Positions 55,926-64,000 of a stretch of 64,000 nt of DNA are shown one piece after another. The notes beneath the pieces are model-generated. The model ran no database searches and was not told the DNA's origin. It saw only the letters and a program-made list of their open reading frames with translations. The stretch lies in NCBI GenBank assembly GCA_963766445.1, contig CAVXZW010000012.1:202941-266940 (forward strand). Direction: 5' to 3'. This DNA comes from JAICYJ01 sp963766445. GTDB lineage: Bacteria; Actinomycetota; Thermoleophilia; Gaiellales; JAICJC01. Every line of letters starts with the position of its first letter. Position 1 is the first letter of the stretch. The position numbers and the translations under genes were made by a program.

Positions 55926-57725
55926 GTGGCCGATGCGCTGAACATCTGCCTGGTCTCGCCCTACGCGCTGGCCGGCGGGCATCCGGTGGCCGAGTACGTG
56001 CGGAACGAGGCGACGGGACTGGCCCGGCGCGGGCACCGTGTGACGGTGCTCGCGCCCAGCGCATCCTCGCAGTCGCTGCGGAGCGGACGGCGCCGGTTGC
56101 GCTCGCTGGCGGCCGGAGATGGCGAGGCGCTGCACGCGCTGCCCGGCGAGCCGCTGGCCGTGGCCGTCGGCCCGGCCGTCCCCAGCGGAGCGCGGGGCCG
56201 CGGGCGCGGCGCCGGGCTGCCGATCGCGGCCTCCGCCAACGTCGCGCTGGCCGTGGGCGAAGGCGGTTTCGACATCGTGCACGCCCACGAGCCGACCGTG
56301 CCGGGGCTGGCCACCGCCGCGCTGCGCCACACCCGCGGTCTGATCGTGGCCACCTTCCACGCCGAGACCGAGCGCGCACTCAGCTATCCGATCCGCAGCG
56401 GCCGGCGGAAGCGCTACGGGTCGCGCATCGATGCCCTGCTCGCGGCCAGCACGCGCGCGGCTGAGCTGGCCGGCATGCTGTACCCGGGCGACTACCAGGT
56501 CATGCCCGATCCCATCTCCCCCATCTTCACAGCTGCCGGCAAGACCGGCACCAGGGTCGTGGCCGAGTGGACGGGCGAGGGCCGCGGCGTCGCCCGCAGC
56601 CTGATCCGCACCGTCGCCGACACGCCCGGCGCGGAGCTGACGCTGGCCTGGGACAGGCGCGGCCGCAGGCCGATGCGGCCCTACGTGCCGCCGCGGGCGC
56701 GCGGGCGCGTGCGCACCGAGGGGCTGGAGCGCGACGAACAGCGCGCCCGGCTGCTGGGGGCCGCCGACGTGTTCGTGGCGGCGCCGGATGGGAACGCGCT
56801 CCTGGCCTGGGAGGCTCGCGCCAGCGGCGCCGTCGTGGTCTCGGTCGACGAGGCCCCGGGGCTGCGCTACGCGGCCGACCAGCCGCCGCTGGCCGCCGCC
56901 GCGGTGGCCCGCCTGCTGGAGCAGGCCGAGCTGCGCGAGCAGCTCGGCGACGAGGGCGTAAGGGCCGCAGCCCAGCGCGGAGCGGCGACACTGGCCGAGC
57001 GGCTGGAGTCGCTCTACTCCGGCCTGCTGCGGCGGCGCCGGACACGGCCCCAGACGTCGCCGCCGCGGCCGGTGCTGATCGACGCCGACCTGCACATGCA
57101 CACGAGCCACTCGCACGACTGCGCCACCGACCCGGAGGCACTGGTCGACCACTGCATCGCCCAGGGCCTGGGCGCGATCGCGATCACCGACCACAACGAG
57201 ATCTCGGGCGCGCTCGAGGCGGCCGCGCTCGACAAGCCGATCACGGTGATCGTGGGCGAGGAGGTCAAGACCTCACAGGGCGAGGTGATCGGGCTGTTCC
57301 TGCGCGAGCGGATCGAGCGGGGCATGAGCATGGCCGACACCATCGCCGAGATCCAGCAGCAGGGCGGCCTGGTGCTGATGCCCCACCCCTTCGACCGACT
57401 GCACACGATCCCGGACTCCGCCACGCTGCTCCGCCACCTCGATGAGATCGACGTGTTCGAGGTCTACAACTCGCGGCTGCTGTTCGACTCGTTCAACGAC
57501 GACGCCCTGCGATTCGCGACCAAGTACAACCTGGTGCAGTCGGCAGGCTCGGACGCGCACGTGCTGCAGGGCATCGGCACCGCCATCAACCGCATCCCGG
57601 CCTTCGAAGGGCCAGAGGAGTTCCTGGTCGCGATGCGGCACAACCAGATCGTGCGGCGGCCCCGCAACCTGCTCTACCTGCAGGGTTTGAAGTGGATGCA
57701 GCAGGTCGGCAAGACGGCCGGATAG
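55926..57725 (+). CDS. PimA-like GT4 glycosyltransferase fused to a PHP phosphoesterase
   Basis: 599 residues from GTG 55926. Residues 1-375 match PimA-type lipid glycosyltransferases: CLVSPYALAGGHPVAEYV, RGHRVTVLAPS, DIVHAHEPTVPGLATAAL, LIVATFHAETERALS, AADVFVAAPDGNALLAWEARA. The usual E-x7-E is D-x7-E, and the GR..K donor-phosphate motif is not recognisable. Residues 380-599 are a PHP domain with DLHMHTSHSHDC, AIAITDHNEISGA, GEEVKTSQGEV, LMPHPFDRLH and SAGSDAH, which provide the metal-binding His and Asp. The fused enzyme sits in the inositol-lipid operon, 7 bp after ino1. The 3' end is duplicated at 59776-59840. Confidence 0.86.
   Translation: MADALNICLVSPYALAGGHPVAEYVRNEATGLARRGHRVTVLAPSASSQSLRSGRRRLRSLAAGDGEALHALPGEPLAVAVGPAVPSGARGRGRGAGLPIAASANVALAVGEGGFDIVHAHEPTVPGLATAALRHTRGLIVATFHAETERALSYPIRSGRRKRYGSRIDALLAASTRAAELAGMLYPGDYQVMPDPISPIFTAAGKTGTRVVAEWTGEGRGVARSLIRTVADTPGAELTLAWDRRGRRPMRPYVPPRARGRVRTEGLERDEQRARLLGAADVFVAAPDGNALLAWEARASGAVVVSVDEAPGLRYAADQPPLAAAAVARLLEQAELREQLGDEGVRAAAQRGAATLAERLESLYSGLLRRRRTRPQTSPPRPVLIDADLHMHTSHSHDCATDPEALVDHCIAQGLGAIAITDHNEISGALEAAALDKPITVIVGEEVKTSQGEVIGLFLRERIERGMSMADTIAEIQQQGGLVLMPHPFDRLHTIPDSATLLRHLDEIDVFEVYNSRLLFDSFNDDALRFATKYNLVQSAGSDAHVLQGIGTAINRIPAFEGPEEFLVAMRHNQIVRRPRNLLYLQGLKWMQQVGKTAG
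57660..57725 (+). repeat. Duplicated 3' end of the PimA-PHP gene, copy 1 (in gene)
   Basis: The last 66 bp of the gene recur at 59776-59840 with about 88% identity, one single-base gap and a matching stop. Confidence 0.85.
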
Positions 57726-57747
57726 AGGGCCCGAGAGCCGATTCCGG

Positions 57748-58794
57748 CTACGGCGCTGGTATGGGTTGCCAGTTCGGGTCGGAGGCGTTTCGGACGAGGA
57801 GCTTCGCCCCGGTGCCGTTCGCGGAGATCGTCCACGCGTCGGGGATGGCCGTGCTGCAGTCGTACGGGGCGCACAGCTGACGGGTGTAAGCGAGCCGCGT
57901 TCCGCTCGGAGCCCAGGCGGCGTCGCCATTGAAGACCGGGTGGTCGTAGTCGGTGTCGGTGGTCAGCAGACGAGCGTTCGACCCATCGGTCTGCGAGATG
58001 TAGATGTTCATCGGACCGCCGAAGTACGGTGCGGACTCGAAGTCGGAGGTGAAGGCGATCGCCCGGCCCCGTGGCGCCACGTCGACGCTCCAGTTGTCGC
58101 CGACCGGATAGCCTGCGGCCGTCTCGGTGACCAAGAGCGTGACCCGTCCGCCGCCGCTTGGCACGCGATATAGGTCGTTGCAGCTGGGTTCGCCCGGATT
58201 GCATGGCCAATTGCGGTCGAACAGGATCCGGTCACCCAGCGGCGACCAGCTCGGGTCGGAATCTGCGTACGTGTCGTAGGGGTAGTCCAGCGCGGGCGGT
58301 GGGTTGGTCAGCCGGATTGCAGTGCCGTACGGGACAGTGCTGCGCAGCTTGAAGATCGCAAACTCATGGGTCGGCCCCCGGGCGCTTGAAAATGCCAGCC
58401 ATTTCCCATCTGGGGACCACGTCGGTGACGCCTCCGGGGTAGCTGCGGTGGTGATCCGACGCAGACCGGTTCCGGTTGCGGTCATGACCCAGATGTCTCT
58501 GCTGCCGGCTCGCGAACTGGTGAAGGCGATCAGCTTCCCATTCGGCGACCACACGGGTGTCGAGTTGTTGCCAGTTGACGTCAGCCTGCGCTGAACGTGC
58601 GTCGACGGCGAAACCGTCCAGATATCCCCCGCCCGCACAAACGCGACCAGCCCGGTCGATCCCGGATACGCCGCTACTGCGCTCGTGGCGCCGGCAAGCA
58701 TCGCAGCCATCATCACCATTGGGACCAAACCCCGTATCCAGAGCGCGCGTACCAACTTCACCGCCTCTTCCCGCATCGCCGACCACCCCAGCAT
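57748..58794 (-). CDS. Exported TolB/WD40-like beta-propeller protein
   Basis: 348 residues from ATG 58794, or 342 from ATG 58776. A signal peptide (RGLVPMVMMAAMLAGATSAVAA) is followed by PD40-type repeats, seen as PVWSPNGKLIAFTSSRAGSRD, PTWSPDGKWLAFSSARG, DPSWSPLGDRILFDRNW and AAWAPSGTRLAYTRQL. Two Cys pairs may form disulfides (NWPCNPGEPSCND, LCAPYDC). It is probably a periplasmic binding or assembly propeller without Tol partners here. Codon use and lower GC compared with neighbours fit a recent arrival. It is convergent with the PimA-PHP gene. Confidence 0.8.
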   Translation of the reverse strand: MLGWSAMREEAVKLVRALWIRGLVPMVMMAAMLAGATSAVAAYPGSTGLVAFVRAGDIWTVSPSTHVQRRLTSTGNNSTPVWSPNGKLIAFTSSRAGSRDIWVMTATGTGLRRITTAATPEASPTWSPDGKWLAFSSARGPTHEFAIFKLRSTVPYGTAIRLTNPPPALDYPYDTYADSDPSWSPLGDRILFDRNWPCNPGEPSCNDLYRVPSGGGRVTLLVTETAAGYPVGDNWSVDVAPRGRAIAFTSDFESAPYFGGPMNIYISQTDGSNARLLTTDTDYDHPVFNGDAAWAPSGTRLAYTRQLCAPYDCSTAIPDAWTISANGTGAKLLVRNASDPNWQPIPAP

Positions 58795-58910
58795 CGCACG
58801 TCACACCAACCCCCTGCCTCCCAAAACCCCCTCATCTCGCATCCGTACAAACCCACAGTCGGGCTGGGCGATGGCGTGAGAGCCGACTTCCGGGCCTCGG
58901 CGGGCGGTCC

Positions 58911-58988
58911 GGCCGTTGCCCCTGCGGTTCCGGCAAGAAGTTCAAGTACTGCCATGGCGGCGCTAGCCGTGATGCTGATGTTGACTGA
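58911..58988 (+). pseudogene. Remnant SEC-C (SecA C-terminal) zinc motif
   Basis: One frame reads GRCPCGSGKKFKYCHGGASR and ends in a TGA at 58986-58988. CxCx8CH is the SEC-C zinc motif at the end of SecA and of some small proteins. Nothing upstream in any frame continues the SecA scaffold. The rest of the 58795-59099 gap holds no other gene I can support. It is best read as a scar of a lost gene. Confidence 0.5.
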
Positions 58989-59099
58989 CCCGGCGGCCGA
59001 AGTGCCGTACAGCCCGGCGACCAGCCGCTGCGGCCGTTCGTCCACGCCGAAGGGCGGGTGGAGCGCCTCCCTGCTCCACCCGCCCTGCTATGGCTGCGA

Positions 59100-59498
59100 T
59101 CAGAACGTGCCGCCTGCGATCAGGGTGCCGCCGAGGGTGCGCACGCGCACGGTCGAGCCGCTCTTGATGGTGGGGACGAACTGGCCCTTATCGGTGTTGC
59201 GGTTTACGCGGGCGATGCCGAGGCTGCTCACCAGAGGGCTGGCCAGCTTGTTGCCGTTGACGAACACGTTGACGTGCTTGCCGGCCAGCACCTTGATGTG
59301 CTCGACCTCGATCTGCAGCTCGCGCTCGCTGCCGTTGACCTTGTACACCGCCTTGCCGGTCGCGTTCGGGAACGAGACGCTGCCGTGCAGCGCGATCGAG
59401 CGGGTGGTGCCACCGCCGCTAGCCATCGCGGCCGGGGCGAGCACCGCGACCATCGCAACCAGTGCGATCAGAGCCGAGATGATGGGTGTTCGACGCAT
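59100..59498 (-). CDS. Small secreted beta-rich protein
   Basis: 132 residues. A signal peptide (IISALIALVAMVAVLAPAAMA) is followed by a Gly/Thr-rich start and a beta-rich domain with HGSVSFPNATGKAVYKVNG, LQIEVEHIKVLAGKHVNVFV and TVRVRTLGGTLIAGGTF. The pattern of alternating hydrophobics and Gly turns suggests a small beta sandwich. An AGGAGG ribosome-binding site lies upstream of ATG 59498. I recognise no family. It lies within the island bracketed by the duplicated gene end. Confidence 0.72.
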   Translation of the reverse strand: MRRTPIISALIALVAMVAVLAPAAMASGGGTTRSIALHGSVSFPNATGKAVYKVNGSERELQIEVEHIKVLAGKHVNVFVNGNKLASPLVSSLGIARVNRNTDKGQFVPTIKSGSTVRVRTLGGTLIAGGTF

Positions 59499-59775
59499 TT
59501 TCCTGCCTCCTGTCGGGTTGACGAGACACAGCCTGCCCGAGTGCGAGTCGCATCCGCAATGAGACTTTGGTCCTACGACCATGGGAGCGGAATCGGACCG
59601 TGGCCTGGCCGAGCTCCCCGGGTGGGCCGCTGGCCCTGCCTGGGCGTCCCGAGGTCGGAAGATGTAGGTCCGTGGTAAGCAGCCGCGGAGAACCACGGCG
59701 AATCCGACCGAGCGCCTACCCGCAAGAACCGCGTAACCAAGCGCGAAACGGCTAGTCACGGCCACCCATGGCGAA

Positions 59776-59840
59776 CCCCGCTACTTGCTCTACCGCAGGG
59801 CTTGAAGTGGATGCAGCAGGTCGGGAAGACGGGGAGCTAG
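59776..59840 (+). repeat. Duplicated 3' end of the PimA-PHP gene, copy 2 (remnant)
   Basis: The segment still encodes GLKWMQQVGKTGS and a stop, as at the end of the PimA-PHP gene, but a one-base deletion breaks the frame just before. It ends at the stop of the convergent HD-GYP gene. Apart from it and a small hairpin (CCGTGGT/ACCACGG, near 59670-59700), I see nothing in the 59499-59836 gap. Confidence 0.85.
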
Positions 59841-61282
59841 GCCTCGACACCGGCAGCGCGGACGGTGCCGAGCGACTGGTGCAGCACCTGCACCGGCTGC
59901 TCGCCGGCGCTCTCGAGCACGTCCGCCAGCGCATCCACGCAGGCCGGGTCGAACGCGGTGCCGGTCTCGCTCACGATCTGGGCCATCGCCCGCTCATGTG
60001 ACCACGGCTCGCGGTAGGCGCGCCGGCTGATCAGCGCGTCGTACACGTCGCAGACGGTCATGATGCGGGCCTCCAGCGGGATCGCCTGCCCGGTGATGCC
60101 GTCCGGGTATCCGCCGCCGCCGAACCGCTCGTGGTGCCACAGCACGATCGGCAACTCCCGCTCGAACCCGCCCAGGTGCGCCAGCAGGGCGGCGCCCTTG
60201 CGGGGATGCGTCTTGATCGCGGCGAACTCCTCGTCGGTGAGCCGCCCCGGCTTGTTCAGGATCTGCTCGGGCACCTGCAGCTTGCCGATGTCGTGAAGCA
60301 GCCCGGCCACGGCCAGACGGCGCAGCGCCGGCGCCGGCAGGCCCATCTTCATGCCCACCCGCACCGCCAGGGCGGCCACCCGCCGCGAGTGCTCGCGGGT
60401 GGAGGGATCGCGCAGCTCCATGGTCGCGGTCAGGCTGCGGACGTAGCCGCCCAGCAGGCTCTCCTCGGACTCCAGCAGGTCGCTGCCCTCCACCCGGCGG
60501 TAGAGGTGGTAGGAGGGCACCTGCCGGGCCAGATCGACGGCGACCGAGCCGGCCACCGCCACGAACCCCATCGCCTCCAGCACGTGCGCAGCCCAGAACA
60601 TGAGCGTCCAGGTGTCCGAGAGCAGGTAGATCACGATCGAGCAGCCCAGCCAGATCAGGCCCACGGCGACCGTGAGATCGGCGCGGCGGCCGGTCAGCTG
60701 GTGGGTGACGAAGGCGCGCCGCGCGATCCAGAGGTAGACGATGCTGACCGGGAACAGCACGACGTACACCCACGGCTCGACCTGCAGCGGCACGAGCGGG
60801 ATCAGCTCCGGATGCACCAGTCCGACCACGCCGAACACCAGCAGCGCCGCGAGGGCGGCCGCCTGGCAGCGTGCGACCACACGGGCGGCGCCTGTCCGGG
60901 CGGACGGTGCCAGCACCGCCGCGGCCAGGATCACGCCCCCGGCCGGAACCGCCAGCACACCGGCCAGGCCGACGGTGGCGTTGCGGGCGTACTCCTCGAG
61001 GAACACGCCCGGCGTGGCCAGGCCGTGGATCGTCATCAGGCCGGCCATGACGGTGAAGGCGACGCCCACCAGCCCTGCTCGCGTGTCGTTCCTGCGGATC
61101 GCCGCCCGCGTCATCAGCACCGACACGGCGGCGGCAACGGCGGCGGTACCCGTGACCGCCAGCAGGTGCAGCGTGGGCAGCTCGAACTCGCCGTTCACGC
61201 GGCGCGAAGCCAGCGCCACCAGCGCAGGAGGGATGAATGCGGCCAGGCAAGCTGCCGCCGCAGCTCGGGAGAAGCGTGGCAT
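59837..61282 (-). CDS. Membrane HD-GYP protein, putative c-di-GMP phosphodiesterase
   Basis: 481 residues. About eight N-terminal helices form a sensory membrane domain (AAAAACLAAFIPPALVALAS through WTLMFWAAHVLEAMGFVAVA). The HD-GYP domain starts near residue 290: MELRDPSTREHSRRVAAL, LLHDIGKLQVPEQILNKPG, EEFAAIKTHPRKGA, LWHHERFGGGGYPDGI and ARIMTVCDVYDAL. The HD, HH and GYP residues for a metal centre are all present. It should hydrolyse c-di-GMP or a related signal. Start ATG 61282 begins MPRFSRAAA. The stop overlaps the remnant repeat. Confidence 0.9.
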   Translation of the reverse strand: MPRFSRAAAAACLAAFIPPALVALASRRVNGEFELPTLHLLAVTGTAAVAAAVSVLMTRAAIRRNDTRAGLVGVAFTVMAGLMTIHGLATPGVFLEEYARNATVGLAGVLAVPAGGVILAAAVLAPSARTGAARVVARCQAAALAALLVFGVVGLVHPELIPLVPLQVEPWVYVVLFPVSIVYLWIARRAFVTHQLTGRRADLTVAVGLIWLGCSIVIYLLSDTWTLMFWAAHVLEAMGFVAVAGSVAVDLARQVPSYHLYRRVEGSDLLESEESLLGGYVRSLTATMELRDPSTREHSRRVAALAVRVGMKMGLPAPALRRLAVAGLLHDIGKLQVPEQILNKPGRLTDEEFAAIKTHPRKGAALLAHLGGFERELPIVLWHHERFGGGGYPDGITGQAIPLEARIMTVCDVYDALISRRAYREPWSHERAMAQIVSETGTAFDPACVDALADVLESAGEQPVQVLHQSLGTVRAAGVEA

Positions 61283-61368
61283 GTGTGGAGATGATCGACC
61301 GCGCGCCCCGCAGGCTTGAACGCATCGCGGGGTAGAGGTTTCGGCCGCGGATGCGCCAATATGTCGGG

Positions 61369-61974
61369 GTGAGCGTCCCCGACGATCAGATCTACGAGCG
61401 CTACCAGGCCCGCGCCATCGCCGAGACCAACCAGCTCGGCCATGAGATCGCGACCTGGGTCGGCGACCACCACCCCGCACAGGCGCCGGTGATCGGCACC
61501 GGCCACCCGCTGGCCGACATCTTCCTGCTCAAGTACCGGCCGATGGCGGCGGAGGTGCAGGAGGGCGTGGCCTTCTTCGGCCGGGCCGGCCAGGCGGTGC
61601 TGAAGAGCATCGAGCGGCTGCGCATCGACCCGTTGAAGCTGTACGGCAGCGTCTGCCTGAAGGTCGACATCGACCCCGGGCCGGACGACCTCGCCCAGGC
61701 GCGGGCCTGGCTCACCCACGAGCTGCACATCACCCAGCCCGGCATCGTCGTCGCGATGGGCTAGGACGCCGTCGCGTTCCTGGGATCGCTGGAGTTCCCG
61801 CTGTCATCGCCGGTCGAGTTCAGCCTCGGCCAGGTGCGGCCGTTCACCCCCACGATCGACCTGCTGGCCGTACCCGACATCGACAGCTCGCTGAACGACT
61901 CCGCCGCCAAGCGCGAGTTCTGGGCGGCGTTCAAGGCGCTGGGCGAGTGGTACGACAACCTGCCGCCGTACTGA
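61369..61974 (+). CDS. Uracil-DNA glycosylase superfamily protein with an in-frame TAG
   Basis: 201 residues if the TAG at 61762-61764 is read through. Parts are GTGHPLADIFLLKYRPMAAE, EVQEGVAFFGRAGQAVLKSI (the G.PF.GRAG-type UDG family 4 region), LKLYGSVCLKVD and ITQPGIVVAMG, then TAG, then DAVAFLGSLEF. Such proteins remove uracil or related lesions, but the classic family-4 Cys ligands are not evident. GAG to TAG is the simplest repair. CAATAT lies 6 nt before GTG 61369; ATG 61351 is the alternative start. Confidence 0.7.
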
Positions 61975-62684
61975 CGCTGCGCGTGGCCGGGGCGCTGGCC
62001 GCGCTGGCCGCGTTCGACCGGCTCGCTCCGCACATCGGGAACAGCCCCGGCACGGCGGTCCAGATCGCAGGCCTGGCGCTGATCTCGATCCCGCTGGCCA
62101 CGCTGGTGCCGCTGGCGCTGTCCCCGGCGGCGGGCGTGGGCGCGCGGTTGCTGCTGTGGGCGGTACCGGCGGTGCTGGCCACTGCGCTCCTGATCTGGAG
62201 CGGCTATTCCGGTACGCCGGCCACGCTGGCCAAGCTGGTGGCGGCCAGCCTGATCGGCCTGGGCCTGGGGTCGCTGCTGCAGACGCCGGTCGAGATCGTC
62301 GGTATCGCCGTGCTGATCGCGGCGGTGGACATCTATAGCGTCGCGGCCGGGCCGACCAAGGTGATCGTGGAGCACCACGCGCAGGTGCTGAACGCGTTCA
62401 CACTGGCGTTCCATCCGCTCGGCAGCACCGGGGTGGCGCAGATCGGCGCCAGCGACTTCGTGTTCTTCTCGGTGTTCCTGGCCGCGGCAGCGCGATTTGA
62501 CCTGCGCCCGACGCTGACCTGGGCGGCGATGACGGCCTCGTTCGGGCTGACCCTGCTCCTGTCCTACCAGTTCGACCGGGCGCTGCCGGCGCTGCCGCTG
62601 CTGTCGCTGGCGTTCCTGACCGCAAACGCCGACCTGCTGGCGGGGCGCATCGGGGGGAGAACCGATTCACCCGAAGGGGACTAG
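61947..62684 (+). CDS. Presenilin/SPP-like intramembrane aspartyl protease homologue
   Basis: 245 residues, about eight helices. The sixth helix ends AAVDIYSVAAGPTKVIVEHH, matching the (Y)D-[A/I]-x-S-V-x-x-T-K block of archaeal presenilin homologues. The next catalytic helix is IGASDFVFFSVFLAAAARF, equivalent to GxGD with Ser for the second Gly. LPALPLLSLAF supplies the PAL motif. Both Asp residues are kept. It would cut membrane-spanning helices. It overlaps the UDG-family end by 28 bp if GTG 61947 is used; GTG 61982 is the alternative. Confidence 0.66.
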   Translation: MVRQPAAVLTLRVAGALAALAAFDRLAPHIGNSPGTAVQIAGLALISIPLATLVPLALSPAAGVGARLLLWAVPAVLATALLIWSGYSGTPATLAKLVAASLIGLGLGSLLQTPVEIVGIAVLIAAVDIYSVAAGPTKVIVEHHAQVLNAFTLAFHPLGSTGVAQIGASDFVFFSVFLAAAARFDLRPTLTWAAMTASFGLTLLLSYQFDRALPALPLLSLAFLTANADLLAGRIGGRTDSPEGD

Positions 62685-62717
62685 CCGCCGGAGACGGCGC
62701 GCGCCGATGTATCTCCG

Positions 62718-64000
62718 ATGGCTCCCCACGGCCTGCTCCGTCGCCTCAGCTGCCCGGTTCTGATCGGGCTGTCGCTGGTGTTGTCCGGCGCGGCGCAGAG
62801 CGCCCACGCCGGCGGCAGCACCGCCGTGCCGGACACCAAGCCGGGATGGGCGACGCCGGCCAACAGCTCGGGCGAAGCCTCCGACAGCGGAACGGTCGTG
62901 TTCTCGATGTGGCTGGGCTGGCGCGACCGGCCGCAACTGGACGCACTCCTGGCCGCCCAGCAGGATCCCTCCAGCGACGGGTATCACCACTGGTTGTCGC
63001 CGCAGCAGTTCCGCGACCTGTTCGCGCCGGACTCGAGCTCGGTTGCGAGCGTGTCCGCCTGGCTGCGGGCGCAGGGCTTCGAGCTGGTGTCCGTGCCGGA
63101 CAACCGCCTGTTCGTCACGGCCAGCGGGACGGTGGCTCAGGTCGAGCGCGCGTTCCAGGTGAACGAGTCGTTGTACGACGTGAGCGGGCAGACGGTGCGA
63201 GCCCCCGACGCCAACCCCAGGATTCCGGACGACCTGGCCGCGAGCGTGACGGCGATCACGGGGCTCGACAACGCCTACTCGCTGGCGCGGCCGCAGATGA
63301 AGACGCCGGCGCCGCCGCCGCCCGCCGGCACCTCGGTCGGCCCCTGCTCGCACTACTGGGGTGAGCACACCAGCCGCCACTTCCCCAATCCGTACGCCCC
63401 CGGCAAGCCGCTGCCGTGGCTGATCTGCGGGTACACGCCCCAGCAGATCGCGTCGGCCTACGGGATCGACCAGCTGCAGAAGCAGCACCTGGACGGCCGC
63501 GGCCAGACGATCGCGATCACGGGGGCGTTCTTCTCGCCGACGATCCGCGCCGACCTCAACCGCTTCTCGCGGACGTTCGGCCTGCCGCACGCCCACTACT
63601 CGGAGCTGGTCGCACCCGGGCTCGACCCACTTCCCGCGTGACCCCGCCGACATGCAGGAGTGGTACATCGAGCAGGCGCTGGACGTGGAGTGGACGCACG
63701 CGGTCGCCCCGCGGGCCCACATCCTCTACGTGGGGGCGGCGAACACCGCAAAGGGGCTCGACCTGGCCCTGAACGAGGTGGTCGACAAGCACCTGGCAAA
63801 CGTCGTCTCCAACAGCTGGGGCATGCCCGAGAGCGACGCCTCGAAGGGCGAGGTGCGTGCGCTGAACTCGGTGTTCCAGCAGGCGCAGGCGCAGGGCATG
63901 GGCATCTTCTTCGCGTCGGGCGACGACGGCGACAACCGCGAGGCATTCGGGTCGGTGTCGGGCGGATTCCCCGACTCGAGCCCGCTTGTGACCTCGGTCG
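62718..64000 (+). CDS. Sedolisin (S53 kumamolisin) protease precursor, truncated and frameshifted
   Basis: A signal peptide (LLRRLSCPVLIGLSLVLSGAAQSAHA, in parts) precedes the pro-kumamolisin domain (LDALLAAQQDPSSDGYHHWL, FRDLFAPDSSSVASVSAWL, VAQVERAFQVN). The mature domain opens YTPQQIASAYGIDQLQ. Near 63627 the frame changes to FPRDPADMQEWYIEQALDVEW, in which the Glu and Asp of the S53 triad lie four apart. VVSNSWGMPES and FFASGDDGDN follow. The catalytic Ser (SGTS) lies beyond the window. It would be an acid-stable exported serine-carboxyl protease. Confidence 0.85.

Noticed and set aside
58597..59562. 321-codon plus-strand frame over the island
   Set aside because: It crosses the SEC-C scar and runs antisense to the small secreted-protein gene; Arg/Pro/Ser-rich with no domain.

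Overview
This is a very GC-rich, tightly packed bacterial chromosome segment. Genes sit on both strands, and neighbours commonly share 4-bp GTGA/ATGA stop-start overlaps. The gene content points to the Actinomycetota: an LCP cell-wall protein, HspR-controlled chaperones, myo-inositol-phosphate synthase beside a PIP-synthase-like enzyme, and Ku plus a multidomain LigD. The style suggests a deep-branching class such as Thermoleophilia/Gaiellales; that placement is inference. No rRNA, tRNA, CRISPR array, phage or transposase gene was recognised.

Layout. 1-6.2 kb: partial rsmI, a ROK sugar kinase, an LCP transferase, an FmdB zinc ribbon, a GT4 glycosyltransferase and a NodB deacetylase fused to a flippase-like membrane domain. 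6.1-11.5 kb: a histidine regulon with hisA diverging from a yerC-hisG fusion, then a hisC-hisB fusion, hisH, hisF and hisIE. The intergenic gap is a small palindromic operator. 11.5-15.1 kb: a lipoprotein and the NHEJ pair ligD/ku. 15.2 kb: a MITE-like element with perfect 25-bp terminal inverted repeats. 15.3-22.3 kb: one minus-strand operon argC-argJ-argB-argR-argG-argH-lysA, with tandem ArgR-like boxes in its promoter. 22.3-32.5 kb: a surface-glycan region (phosphodiesterase, Wzx-like flippase, two large GT-C-like membrane proteins, UDP-sulfoquinovose synthase-like enzyme, DUF2304-GT2 fusion). 32.6-39 kb: an aminotransferase/malyl-CoA lyase pair, an epimerase, small membrane proteins, psuK-psuG and an acetyltransferase. 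39.1-40.6 kb: a flavin oxidase closed by a strong bidirectional terminator. 40.6-47.8 kb: the heat-shock operon dnaK-grpE-dnaJ-hspR-clpB plus a membrane protein. 47.8-53.2 kb: padR with its sensor-like partner, more glycan genes, an endonuclease III homologue and moaA. 53.3-57.7 kb: an inositol-phospholipid operon with a PimA-like glycosyltransferase fused to a PHP phosphoesterase. 57.7-59.8 kb: a younger-looking island bracketed by a duplicated gene end. 59.8-64 kb: HD-GYP protein, UDG-family protein, presenilin-like membrane protein and a truncated sedolisin.

Two whole-window themes matter. First, many genes start 6-8 nt after a -10-like hexamer (TAGCAT, TATACT, TATAGT, TACACT, TAGGAT, TAAGGT), which suggests widespread leaderless transcription. 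Second, about 17 single-gene frameshifts and three in-frame TAG codons interrupt otherwise well-conserved, often essential genes (dnaK, dnaJ, his, ligD). This looks like an error-prone assembly rather than mass pseudogenisation, so the coordinates below describe the reconstructed genes.
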